Shown here: positions 1 to 7,599 of the stretch, in pieces
Numbering within the stretch: position 1 is the stretch's first letter
Layout: each line of letters begins with the position of its first letter
Origin: Dehalococcoidia bacterium
GTDB taxonomy: Bacteria > Chloroflexota > Dehalococcoidia > GIF9 > AB-539-J10
Direction of reading: 5' to 3'
Assembly (NCBI GenBank): GCA_030669525.1
Contig: DAOVDO010000003.1
Location: 1-20,191, forward strand
DNA length: 20,191 nucleotides
Made by a program: the position numbers and the translations under genes
The notes under the pieces: generated by a model
Databases searched by the model: none
Seen by the model: only the letters and a program-made list of their open reading frames with translations
What the model was told of the DNA's origin: nothing

Positions 1-2
1 AT

Positions 3-62
3 TCAAATGTGCCTTACAGAAACCTTGAGGAATATTGGAGGTGGCGTGGCCGAAGTAGTTAG
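3..62 (+). CDS. possible C-terminal end of an upstream gene (partial)
   Basis: Reading from base 3, the frame is open for 19 codons and ends in TAG at 60-62. It encodes a short tail ending YRNLEEYWRWRGRSS, whose mix of charged and aromatic residues looks protein-like. A second frame (from base 1) is also open, to a TAG at 82-84, so the evidence is weak. The product is not recognised. A few bases of sequence to the left of the window would settle which frame, if either, is coding. Confidence 0.2.
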   Translation, partial: SNVPYRNLEEYWRWRGRSS

Positions 63-290
63 AAATACTAGGATGTGTCACTAGCTAGGTCAGAGCACAA
101 CGCCACATAAACAATGAATGTCATAAATCATAAATCTTAGTAATCGCCCAGAATCGCTTGGGCCTCCTAGTCATTGCAATTTCCATCGTTCTCAGTGATC
201 CACTAAACTAGCGTTGAACAAAACTGTCGAATGTGTAATTCTTCTTCCTGTAAACTATAGGCCCCATCTTATCTGATCGAGTACACCTCC

Positions 291-319
291 TTTAGGGATT
301 GGGCGGCGAGGAGTATAAT
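291..319 (+). promoter_or_regulatory. probable dnaX promoter with very short leader
   Basis: A perfect TATAAT lies at 314-319, only 11 bases before the dnaX ATG at 331. At a 17-base spacing the -35 position (291-296) reads TTTAGG, a weak match. A start of transcription about 7 bases after the -10 would leave at most about 5 untranslated bases, so the transcript would be leaderless or nearly so. AAGGGCGG just before the ATG could serve as a weak ribosome site if transcription starts farther upstream. Confidence 0.35.
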
Positions 320-330
320 AAGGGCGGCAC

Positions 331-1908
331 ATGAGCTCAGAGGTTTTTTACCGTAAATGGCGTCCTCAAACACTGTCGGAGGTGGTGGGACAGGAACCTG
401 TCACTCGTACCCTGCGCTCCGCTCTGGAAAATGGGAAAGTAGCTCATGCCTATCTTTTCTGTGGTCCCAGAGGTACAGGGAAAACCAGCACCGGTCGCAT
501 CCTGGCCAAAGCGGTTAACTGCCTCAACCAGGTACATGGTGAGCCATGTAATACTTGTGATATATGTAAATCCATAACTGAAGGCAAATCCTTAGATGTG
601 ATAGAGATAGATGCTGCCAGTAACCGTGGCATCGATGAAGTTCGTAGCCTCAGGGAAAAGGTCAACTATGCCGCCAGCCATGCTCGTTATAAGGTGTATA
701 TTATAGATGAAGTCCACATGCTTACAGAGCCAGCTTCCAATGCCCTGCTAAAAACACTGGAAGAACCACCTCCCCACGTAATTTTTATCCTGGCTACTAC
801 TGAACCTCATAAGGTACTACCTACTATCACGTCGCGCTGCCAGCGATTTAACTTTCGCCGCCTATCGCAAACAGCGATAACCGATAAGTTGAAATTAATA
901 TGCCAGAAAGAGGATATCCATGCTGAGTTGGAATCCCTAAAGCTGATTGCTCACGCAGCCATTGGAAGTCTCCGTGATGCCGAAAATATACTGCAACAAT
1001 TACTGGCTTACCACGGCAATCAAATTGACTTCGACCAGGTTCAAATAGCACTGGGCATTAGCAGCGACCCCCGGATCAAGCAACTGGCAAAGCATATCGT
1101 TAATAAAGACATCCCCGCGGGCCTCCGGGTGATAAATAGTGTCAACAGCGATGGCATCGACCTTCGCCAGTTTAATATGGGGCTAATAGAATATCTTCGA
1201 GGACTACTGCTGGCCAAGTCCCAATGCCACGAGGCCCTGGATATTACTACTGAAGACCTGTCTGAGATGAATGACCTCATAGCTAATGCCACATTTGATT
1301 ATTTGCTCAAGGTAGTTAAAGTCTTCTCCAGCGTAGATTTTCGCAGTGATAATTACTCCACTCTATCCTTAGAATTAGCTCTACTGGACTGTGCCCTATC
1401 ATCGATAACCGGACAGGGTGAGCCAGCTTTAACCGAAGTTCCAGAGACGGTGGAAGTTATAAATTCATTCCAGGAGACCAGCCATCTCACTCAGGTAGCT
1501 GAACCACCGGCAGTAGCAAGCAGTACTGAGACTTCCATTACCGAGGTTCCCGAAAGCTCCGAAGGCATTAACCACGTGCGCGGCCGGTGGAAGGAATTCA
1601 TTAATTCATTAAAAGGTGAGGGCTCCAGCGGTAGCCTGGATGCCGTTCTGCGCAGTGCCTGTGAGCCAGTATCACTGGAAGACGACACATTAGTACTGGG
1701 ATTTTATCATCCTTTCCATAAAGAGAAGATCGAAGACCCTAAATATCAATACCTGGTGGAGAGGAAGCTAAAAGAAGTATTTGGTCGGTCCTATAAGGTA
1801 AAATGTATTCTGGTGGAAAATAAGAGGACTGTACTGAACCAACCTAAGGAACAAATCCCCTTGATAAAGGCTGCATTAGAAATGGGAGCGAAGATAAGAA
1901 ATGAATAA
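331..1908 (+). CDS. dnaX: DNA polymerase III subunit gamma/tau
   Basis: This is the AAA+ clamp-loader subunit of the DNA polymerase III holoenzyme, which loads the sliding clamp onto primed DNA. The 525-residue product begins with the family-typical YRKWRPQ segment. It has a Walker A motif GPRGTGKT (residues 45-52), four zinc-binding cysteines (64, 73, 76, 79), a Walker B/DEVH box (126-129) and the SRC arginine-finger motif (168-170). After a low-conservation linker at roughly 375-420, a compact C-terminal domain follows (about 425-510). I see no A-rich slippery heptamer of the E. coli type, so a frameshifted gamma form is not suggested. The stop codon overlaps the start of the ybaB gene by 8 bases, making it the first gene of a replication/recombination operon. 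Confidence 0.95.
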   Translation: MSSEVFYRKWRPQTLSEVVGQEPVTRTLRSALENGKVAHAYLFCGPRGTGKTSTGRILAKAVNCLNQVHGEPCNTCDICKSITEGKSLDVIEIDAASNRGIDEVRSLREKVNYAASHARYKVYIIDEVHMLTEPASNALLKTLEEPPPHVIFILATTEPHKVLPTITSRCQRFNFRRLSQTAITDKLKLICQKEDIHAELESLKLIAHAAIGSLRDAENILQQLLAYHGNQIDFDQVQIALGISSDPRIKQLAKHIVNKDIPAGLRVINSVNSDGIDLRQFNMGLIEYLRGLLLAKSQCHEALDITTEDLSEMNDLIANATFDYLLKVVKVFSSVDFRSDNYSTLSLELALLDCALSSITGQGEPALTEVPETVEVINSFQETSHLTQVAEPPAVASSTETSITEVPESSEGINHVRGRWKEFINSLKGEGSSGSLDAVLRSACEPVSLEDDTLVLGFYHPFHKEKIEDPKYQYLVERKLKEVFGRSYKVKCILVENKRTVLNQPKEQIPLIKAALEMGAKIRNE

Positions 1909-2206
1909 ATCTATGTTACGCCAGGCGCAGCAACTTCAGGCAAAGCTGGCTAAAGCTCAGCAGGAGCTAGGTAATGCCACTGTAGAAGCCAGTAGCGGAG
2001 GTGGTGTAGTCAAAGTAGTTATCGATGGACACCAGAAGGTTCGCTCGATGGAGATATCGCCAGAAGTGATTAACGCTGAGGATGCTGAATTCTTGCAGGA
2101 CCTGGTTATGGCTGCTGTTAATGAAGCTATCACCAGGTCACAGGAACTGGCTAATAAACATCTCAGCAGTTTGACTGGCGGGCTTAACATACCGGGATTA
2201 ACCTAG
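1901..2206 (+). CDS. ybaB: YbaB/EbfC family nucleoid-associated protein
   Basis: A 101-residue protein of the YbaB/EbfC family, small dimeric DNA-binding proteins of the nucleoid. The N-terminus is a charged, alanine- and glutamine-rich helix (about residues 5-25). The family's glycine-rich turn SSGGGVVKVVIDG follows at about 31-43, and then the conserved KVRSMEISPEV segment and a C-terminal helix. The length matches the family. The gene sits between dnaX and recR, the order common in bacteria, overlapping dnaX by 8 bases and ending 7 bases before recR, so all three are probably co-transcribed. A second in-frame ATG lies 4 codons in; the first fits family N-termini better. Confidence 0.93.
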   Translation: MNKSMLRQAQQLQAKLAKAQQELGNATVEASSGGGVVKVVIDGHQKVRSMEISPEVINAEDAEFLQDLVMAAVNEAITRSQELANKHLSSLTGGLNIPGLT

Positions 2207-2213
2207 AAGAACA

Positions 2214-2810
2214 ATGATTGTCGCTGAGCCTGTAGCCAAATTAGTTGAGGCATTCGCCAAACTGCCTGGAATTGGACCAAAAAGCGCTCAAAGATTAACC
2301 TATTATTTACTACGCAGCCCGGATGAAAGAGTTAAGGCCTTAGCTGAAGCTATTTCGACGCTGAAAGAAAAGATAAAGCTCTGCTCAATTTGTTTTAACA
2401 TCACCGACTGTGATCCTTGCCCTATTTGCCAGGACAAAGAACGCGACCATTTTAAAATTTGTGTTGTCGAGAGGCCCTCAGATATTCCTCCACTGGAGCG
2501 AACAGGAAAGTATAAAGGTGTCTACCATGTACTCCACGGGACAATTAACCCCGCACAAGGTATAGGCTCCGAGGAATTGAAGATAAAGGAACTTCTGTCT
2601 CGTCTTCAAGACGGTTCAGTAAACGAACTGATTCTGGCAACCAATCCCAATCTGGAAGGTGAAACCACTGCTATGTATCTTCGGCGTGTAATTCTCCCTC
2701 TAGGTATACGCATCAGTCGTCTGGCCCGTGGATTGCCTTTCGGTTCTGATTTAGAATATGCCGATGACATGACCCTGGGCCAGGCACTTGAAGACAGACG
2801 GGAATTCTAA
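2214..2810 (+). CDS. recR: recombination mediator protein RecR
   Basis: RecR acts with RecO (and RecF) to load RecA on gapped single-stranded DNA during recombinational repair. The 198-residue product is standard length. It shows a helix-hairpin-helix segment around LPGIGPKSAQR (residues 17-27), a C4 zinc finger with cysteines 57, 60, 69 and 72 (plus an extra cysteine at 66), and a Toprim domain from about residue 81, with VVERPSDI at its start and LATNPNLEGE farther in. The C-terminal part carries the family's ISRLARGLPFGSDLEY signature. It follows ybaB by 7 bases and precedes recO by 3, an unusual direct recR-recO pairing of functional partners. The ribosome site is weak, which suggests translational coupling. 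Confidence 0.96.
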   Translation: MIVAEPVAKLVEAFAKLPGIGPKSAQRLTYYLLRSPDERVKALAEAISTLKEKIKLCSICFNITDCDPCPICQDKERDHFKICVVERPSDIPPLERTGKYKGVYHVLHGTINPAQGIGSEELKIKELLSRLQDGSVNELILATNPNLEGETTAMYLRRVILPLGIRISRLARGLPFGSDLEYADDMTLGQALEDRREF

Positions 2811-2813
2811 AGT

Positions 2814-3608
2814 GTGGGGATGGGAACACCTCGAAGTTATCAAACCCAAGCCATCATAATCAAGCAAAGCAAGCTTGGTGAGCTCGATAAAATCGTCACT
2901 TTTTATACCCCCGAGCTCGGCAAGCTGAAAGCGGTTGCTAAAGGGGCATGCCGTCCCGGGAGCAAATTGGGAGGCAATGTGGAGCTGTTGACTCACAGCT
3001 TGATGATGCTGGCTAAAGGACGCAACCTCGACATTATCACCCAGAGCCAGACCATCGATGCTTTCCCATCCTTGAAGAATGACCTGTGGCGCACATCATG
3101 TGGACTGTATGTCCTGGAGCTTATCGATTCTTTTACTCTGGAAAACAACGAGAATCGCCCCTTGTTTGATTTATTGCTCGATACCCTGCATCGACTGTGT
3201 CAGGACGACAATAGTGAAACTGTATTGCGTTATTTTGAACTCCACCTTCTTCATTATCTTGGTTATCGCCCCCAATTGCGCCAATGTGTTATCTGTAATT
3301 CGCTTATCAAGCCAGCAGCCAATTTTTTCAGTTCCAGCCAGGGTGGTATTATATGCCCCCGGTGTAGCCAGGAAATGCCCGAGGGGCATTCTCTTTCAGT
3401 CGACGCCTTGAAAATTCTTCGTTTGTGGCAAAATTGTGATTATGCTACTGCGAGGCGGGTGAAGGCAGGAGAAAAATTGCGTTCAGAGCTAGAGAAAGTG
3501 TTACAGGGGTACATAGAATACCTTCTGCAGCGGGATATTAAATCTATAGCCTGGTTGAAAGAACTAAAGAAGAAGTCCCTTGTTGACAACAATAACGGAA
3601 CAGATTAA
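2814..3608 (+). CDS. recO: DNA repair protein RecO
   Basis: RecO binds single-stranded DNA-binding protein and RecR and promotes RecA loading and strand annealing. The 264-residue product starts with an OB-fold domain; the typical opening YQTQAIIIKQSKLGELDKIV occupies residues 9-28, followed by the GKLKAVAKGA strand. A mostly helical domain with the four-cysteine zinc site (158, 161, 181, 184) follows. The frame opens with GTG at 2814. An ATG at 2820 is an equally good start, since neither has a strong ribosome site, and it would remove two residues. It is the last gene of the dnaX-ybaB-recR-recO group, with 181 bases before the next gene. Confidence 0.93.
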   Translation: MGMGTPRSYQTQAIIIKQSKLGELDKIVTFYTPELGKLKAVAKGACRPGSKLGGNVELLTHSLMMLAKGRNLDIITQSQTIDAFPSLKNDLWRTSCGLYVLELIDSFTLENNENRPLFDLLLDTLHRLCQDDNSETVLRYFELHLLHYLGYRPQLRQCVICNSLIKPAANFFSSSQGGIICPRCSQEMPEGHSLSVDALKILRLWQNCDYATARRVKAGEKLRSELEKVLQGYIEYLLQRDIKSIAWLKELKKKSLVDNNNGTD

Positions 3609-3616
3609 AATCGCCA

Positions 3617-3696
3617 CTCAATTGGAATCGGCATGGATATTATGCAGGACAGGTTTATTTTGAATACGAACTGGCATTCCAAATCGACTGTTGAGT
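3617..3696. repeat. imperfect inverted repeat downstream of recO
   Basis: Two nested complementary pairs flank a central region: ACTCAA (3617-3622) with TTGAGT (3691-3696), and TTGGAAT (3622-3628) with ATTCCAA (3676-3682). The arms are offset by 8 extra bases on the right side, and there is no U-run after the stem, so it does not look like a simple terminator. It could be a folded RNA 3' end or a relic of a small repeat element. Confidence 0.3.
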
Positions 3697-3706
3697 TTCT
3701 TCGAAA

Positions 3707-3735
3707 ACCACATTCTAAGACATACCTGTTAAAAT
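3707..3735 (+). promoter_or_regulatory. possible extended -10 promoter for trkA-trkH
   Basis: TGTTAAAAT at 3727-3735 fits an extended -10 element (TG, one base, then TAAAAT at 3730-3735). The -35 position at a 17-base spacing (3707-3712) reads ACCACA, a weak match. It would give a leader of roughly 48 bases before the ATG at 3790. Confidence 0.35.
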
Positions 3736-3789
3736 GGACACTACCCACAGATATAACCAACCAGGCAGTCCAGGTAGCGGAATAAATAA

Positions 3790-5172
3790 ATGTACGTTAT
3801 TGTAGTTGGTGCAGGTGCAGCAGGTCTGTACATTGCCTCTTTGATTGTTAAGGCAGGGCATAGGGTGACCATAGTAGATGAAGCTGAAGAGTTGATGGAG
3901 CATATCCGCCTTCAGTTCGATGTTGGGATTGTCGTTGGGAACGCTGCAACACCCAGGGTCCTGCGTCAGGCGGATGTGCAACATGCCGACCTGCTTGTCG
4001 CCACCACATCAAGCGACGAAACCAACATAATCACCTGCATCATGGCTAAGGAGTTAGGAGCTAAGAAAACTGTGGCGAGAGTTCGCAATCCCGAATATTC
4101 AGGATATCTCACTGTAGGGGCCGAGTCACCAAATGCGCCCAGAAAGGTAATCAGACCAAAGAGGCTGGGGATAGATCTTTTTGTCAATCCAGAGACTGAG
4201 GCAGCCAAAGAAATAGTAAGCATTATTTCAAGCCTCTATGCTACGCCAGTGCAGGAATTCGCCAACGGTCGTGTCCAGATAAGAGAGTTTAAAGTGGAGA
4301 ATGAAGCGGCTGTGACAAACAAGCCTATCTGGCTTATCAACGATACCCTTTCCTGGCCATGTGTAGTTGCGCTGATAATCCGCCCGGAAGAAATCAAGGT
4401 GCCGAATAATAACGAAATCATAAAGCAGGGTGACCACGTTTGTATTGTTGCTACAAAAGAGGACATGGATAATCTGGGTAGCATTTTCAATCACCCCAAG
4501 CTCCCAACGAAGAATGTGGTGGTACTGGGTGGTGGCTATATTGGCTTTCGTGTTGCCGAGGAACTTGATAAACTTGGAGTGCGTGTCAAGCTCATAGAAA
4601 AAAGCGCTAGCCGTTGCCAGGAAATCAGTGCGAAACTGAAACGGGTGGCAGTGGTACAGGGTGAAGGCACCGATCGCGATTTACTTGTGGAGGAGGGAGT
4701 GCCATCTTCAGATGCCTTCATAGCCGCAGCAGGTGATGAAGCTCTTAATATCCTGGCGGGGCTGGTATCCAAGAATCTTGGTGTCACCCAAAACATAGTA
4801 TTGGTTAATAAACCAGTATATATCCCACTGGCACAATCAGTTGGCATAGATGTAGCCATATCACCTCTGCTGCTCGCAGGTAGTAGAATCACCCGATTCA
4901 TCCTCCATAGTGGAGCAGTTTCTGTAGCTTTACTGGAGAATGAGCAAGCACAGGCTATTGAATTCGTTGCCAATACCACCGCACATATCACAAAGGGGGG
5001 AGGAAAGGGGGCAAAATTGCCAGAGGGAGCAATAATGGGCGCAATTATCCGTGGCGACACGGTTATCATTCCACCAGGAAACAACACTGTACAGCCAGGA
5101 GACCATGTAGTTGTGGTATCTCTTTCTTCAGCCATTTCCTCTGTCGATAAGCTCTTTTCAAGTAAAGAATGA
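3790..5172 (+). CDS. trkA: Trk potassium uptake regulatory subunit TrkA (two RCK repeats)
   Basis: This is the cytoplasmic NAD-binding gating ring subunit of the Trk potassium transporter. The 460-residue product has the full two-repeat architecture. The first Rossmann domain has GAGAAG (residues 7-12) and the acidic residue D30. A TrkA-C domain follows at about 142-225, then a second Rossmann domain with GGGYIG (247-252), and a second TrkA-C domain at about 378-455. Compared with typical members, the first Rossmann domain seems to carry an extra basic/proline-rich stretch at about residues 103-126, between RVRNPEY and LGIDLFVNPE. The stop overlaps the trkH start by 4 bases (ATGA), so the two subunits are translationally coupled. 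Confidence 0.92.
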   Translation: MYVIVVGAGAAGLYIASLIVKAGHRVTIVDEAEELMEHIRLQFDVGIVVGNAATPRVLRQADVQHADLLVATTSSDETNIITCIMAKELGAKKTVARVRNPEYSGYLTVGAESPNAPRKVIRPKRLGIDLFVNPETEAAKEIVSIISSLYATPVQEFANGRVQIREFKVENEAAVTNKPIWLINDTLSWPCVVALIIRPEEIKVPNNNEIIKQGDHVCIVATKEDMDNLGSIFNHPKLPTKNVVVLGGGYIGFRVAEELDKLGVRVKLIEKSASRCQEISAKLKRVAVVQGEGTDRDLLVEEGVPSSDAFIAAAGDEALNILAGLVSKNLGVTQNIVLVNKPVYIPLAQSVGIDVAISPLLLAGSRITRFILHSGAVSVALLENEQAQAIEFVANTTAHITKGGGKGAKLPEGAIMGAIIRGDTVIIPPGNNTVQPGDHVVVVSLSSAISSVDKLFSSKE

Positions 5173-6626
5173 GAATAAGGGTTGTTGCCCACTATCTAGG
5201 GCTAATAATAATGGTTCTGGGGCTCCTGATGCTTCTCCCCCTGTTCTGGAGCCTTCACTACCATGAACCTGATTTCCTTTCTTTTGCCATATCAGCAGGT
5301 ATCACTATGGTGGCAGGCTTGTTGCTTTGGCGCCTGATACCAAGCGGCGAAGGAAACCTATCTCGACGCGAGGGACTGGTTCTCGTTGCATGGACCTGGA
5401 TTCTAGCATCGTTTTTTGGCGCGCTTCCTTACCAATTAGCCGGTACCTTTCCCAGTTTCCTTGATGCCTACTTTGAAGCCATGTCAGGTTTTACCACCAC
5501 AGGTGCTACGGTTCTTACCTCTATAGAGAGTCAACCCCAGGGCATTCTTCTATGGCGTAATTTCACCCAGTGGCTGGGAGGCATGGGAATAGTAACTTTC
5601 TTTGTAGCTTTATTTCCCATGTTAGGACTCGGAGCAGCCCATCTGTACGATGCAGAGATGCCGGGACCTCAGCCTGAACGCTTAGCGGGGAGCATCCGCG
5701 ATACAGCGAGAGCACTATGGTGGCTATATATTGGTTTATCTGCTTTGGAAGTTCTCCTGCTATTATTTGGTGGGAAGTTACCATTATTTGATGCCCTAAT
5801 TATTACCTTCGGGACCATGCCCACCGGGGGATTTCTACACCAGAGCCTGAGCATTGGCGCCTACAACAGCACATTCATCACCAGCACCGTCACCCTTTTC
5901 ATGGTCCTGGCAGGCGTGAACTTTGGGTTATATTACTACCTTATATGGAAACACCAGCATCCTCGGCATATCTCCGGTAATCCTGAGTTTCGTCTTTATA
6001 TAGCTATTCTTGTTGGGGCCAGTTTTATCATTATGCTGGACCTAATAACGAATATGGGGCAGTCTGTTGGCGAAGCCTTCAAGTATGCTACCTTCCAGGC
6101 TGTATCTATTCAGACCACCACCGGATTTACCACAGCTAATTTTAATGCCTGGCCATCGCTGTCACGAACGATTCTACTCATTCTGATGATAATAGGTGCT
6201 TCAGCCGGTTCAACGGGTGGGGCATTAAAGGTGGTCAGGATTTCGGTGTTAGCGAAGTACGCCTTTCGACAGATTTACCTTTTCTTCAGTCCCAGGTCTG
6301 TTCTCACTATAAAGCTCGGGGGAAATGTTTTGCCCGAGAGCAATGTATCCAGAATTATAGGCATCTCTATATTGTATTTCGCCACTTTAATAATAGGTTC
6401 CCTGATAATGAGTGCTATGGGGTTGGATAATATCACTGCCTTTTCTTCCGTTGCTGCCACCCTGGGGAATGTCGGCCCCGGTCTGGGTTCCGTCGGACCT
6501 GCGGGAAATTATTTTTTCCTTCCACCATTTGGTAAATTCATACTCATATTATGCATGCTGGTTGGACGTCTTGAATTTTTTACCGTCTTAGTGCTTACTA
6601 TCCCCGCATTTTGGAGGTGGCGCTAG
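5169..6626 (+). CDS. trkH: Trk potassium transporter membrane subunit TrkH
   Basis: The ion-conducting integral membrane subunit of the Trk system (TrkH/KtrB superfamily), 485 residues, in the inner membrane. Four P-loop repeats are visible: TTTGAT (109-114), GTMPTGGF (215-222), TTTGFTT (316-322) and LGNVGPG (432-438). Each contributes the selectivity-filter glycine, and long hydrophobic helices surround them. The GASAGSTGGALK stretch (343-354) matches the flexible gating-loop region of the family. It overlaps trkA by 4 bases. The last gene of this pair; a new promoter follows in the 133-base gap. Confidence 0.95.
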   Translation: MRIRVVAHYLGLIIMVLGLLMLLPLFWSLHYHEPDFLSFAISAGITMVAGLLLWRLIPSGEGNLSRREGLVLVAWTWILASFFGALPYQLAGTFPSFLDAYFEAMSGFTTTGATVLTSIESQPQGILLWRNFTQWLGGMGIVTFFVALFPMLGLGAAHLYDAEMPGPQPERLAGSIRDTARALWWLYIGLSALEVLLLLFGGKLPLFDALIITFGTMPTGGFLHQSLSIGAYNSTFITSTVTLFMVLAGVNFGLYYYLIWKHQHPRHISGNPEFRLYIAILVGASFIIMLDLITNMGQSVGEAFKYATFQAVSIQTTTGFTTANFNAWPSLSRTILLILMIIGASAGSTGGALKVVRISVLAKYAFRQIYLFFSPRSVLTIKLGGNVLPESNVSRIIGISILYFATLIIGSLIMSAMGLDNITAFSSVAATLGNVGPGLGSVGPAGNYFFLPPFGKFILILCMLVGRLEFFTVLVLTIPAFWRWR

Positions 6627-6720
6627 TCTTGCCTTAACTATACTGTCAAGCTAGCGATTATTCCTGCTTTACCAGAATCAATTATGCTGATATCAAAAAC
6701 ATGAGGGGTTAAAACCGCTG

Positions 6721-6749
6721 TTGACTAATTGAAAAAGGCGGGGTAATAT
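6721..6749 (+). promoter_or_regulatory. strong sigma70-type promoter, apparently leaderless
   Basis: TTGACT (6721-6726), a 17-base spacer and TAATAT (6744-6749) make a near-consensus promoter. The ATG of the next gene is at 6760, so transcription would begin at or within a few bases of the start codon, and no Shine-Dalgarno sequence could be carried on the RNA. Confidence 0.65.
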
Positions 6750-6759
6750 TCCTGCGCTA

Positions 6760-7200
6760 ATGGAGACAAAGAGAATTTTAGTCCTTGTAAACGGAAAGAG
6801 TGTTGATGACGAGGTTGTAAAACTGGCCTGTAATCTAGCCAAGAAGTCGAAAGCTAAGGTTGATGTTGTTAATATTATTGAGGTCGAAAGAAGCCTCCCT
6901 TTAGATACTCCAGTTGATTCCGAGGCTGAAAAGGCTGAGGAAATACTCAGCCATGCCGAGGATGTAGCCCGCGAAATAAATTGTGATGTGGAGACAGACT
7001 TAATTCAAGCCAGGGAAGCTGGGCCGGCAATCGTTGATACAGCTACAGAAAGAAAGGCCGATTTAATTGTGATGGGGACTGGCTATAAGAAACACCTTGG
7101 CGTTTTTGATTTGGGGAGGACCATCTCTCACATTCTTAAAGAGGCCCCCTGTCAGATCTTGTTATATCGGGGATCCTTCTCGAAGGATAATAGTAAGTGA
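6760..7200 (+). CDS. universal stress protein (UspA family)
   Basis: A 146-residue single-domain UspA protein, an alpha/beta nucleotide-binding fold found in stress and transport regulation. It has the family opening (KRILVLVNG, residues 4-12), the central DLIVMGTGY strand (101-109) and the glycine-rich loop 106-120 ending LGRT, followed by HILKEAPCQILLYR. That loop corresponds to the ATP-binding loop of ATP-binding Usps, though its spacing differs a little. It is the first gene after the promoter at 6721-6749 and overlaps the following TrkA-N gene by 4 bases. That links it to potassium transport, as seen in other Usp/transporter pairings. Whether it binds ATP is not decided by sequence alone. 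Confidence 0.88.
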   Translation: METKRILVLVNGKSVDDEVVKLACNLAKKSKAKVDVVNIIEVERSLPLDTPVDSEAEKAEEILSHAEDVAREINCDVETDLIQAREAGPAIVDTATERKADLIVMGTGYKKHLGVFDLGRTISHILKEAPCQILLYRGSFSKDNSK

Positions 7201-7595
7201 ATGTCATCGTAATGGGCTGTGGGCGTGTGGGAGCTGAGCTAGCCTGTGAACTCGATGCCGCTGGGCACAAGGTAACCATTATGGATAAAAATGCCACTCA
7301 ATTTGATAAATTGCCGCCTACCTTCAGTGGCACAGCAATGGTGGGTGATGGCACCGATGAAGAGATACTGAAAAAAGCGGGAATAACCCAGGCTGATGCC
7401 TTTGTAGCGTTAACTCGGGAGGACGAGCGAAATGCCATGGCAGCTCAAATCGCCAGACAGATGTTTAATGTTCCCAGGGTAATCTGTCGCATCTATGACC
7501 CGCTACGTGAAGAGTTTTATGAAAGCCTGGGGCTCGATGCTATCAGCCCAATATCAACGTTTGCCCATCTGCTAATGGGAAGATTGGGGATATAA
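7197..7595 (+). CDS. single-domain TrkA-N (RCK) protein
   Basis: A 132-residue protein made only of the NAD-binding TrkA-N/RCK Rossmann domain. GCGRVG at residues 7-12, acidic D30 and the GDGTDEEILKKAGI segment are all typical. The TrkA-C ligand domain is absent, so it cannot form a complete RCK subunit alone and may pair with the full TrkA encoded 4 bases downstream. The start is GTG at 7197, overlapping the uspA stop (GTGA). No later ATG preserves the first beta strand. Confidence 0.85.
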   Translation: MNVIVMGCGRVGAELACELDAAGHKVTIMDKNATQFDKLPPTFSGTAMVGDGTDEEILKKAGITQADAFVALTREDERNAMAAQIARQMFNVPRVICRIYDPLREEFYESLGLDAISPISTFAHLLMGRLGI

Positions 7596-7599
7596 TAAT

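Larger units (their letters stand above)
1..330. other. leader region upstream of dnaX, no clear gene
   Basis: This 330-base stretch contains no ORF of gene size. I see a possible 3' end of an upstream gene in the first 62 bases, a 7-base complementary pair (41-47 with 100-106) around a 52-base interval, a small inverted repeat (GCCCA 146-150 with TGGGC 159-163), and a -10-like TATAAT at 314-319 just before dnaX. No SRP RNA core motif and no convincing tRNA (no T-arm sequence) could be found on either strand. Confidence 0.5.

Noticed and set aside
41..106. tRNA-like outline with a 7-bp end stem
   Set aside because: There is no T-arm consensus, no proper D-arm or anticodon arm pairing and the length is too short for the matching Ser/Leu-like start.
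331..1908. Programmed frameshift site in dnaX for a short gamma form
   Set aside because: No A-rich slippery heptamer with a following stem was visible in the region after the ATPase core.
3079..3411. 110-codon ORF overlapping recO in another frame
   Set aside because: It lies entirely within recO, has no ribosome site and encodes a cysteine- and isoleucine-rich product with no family resemblance.
4536..5192. 218-codon - strand ORF opposite trkA
   Set aside because: It is antisense to well-conserved trkA codons, serine/threonine/proline-rich in a way typical of shadow frames, and has no recognisable domain.
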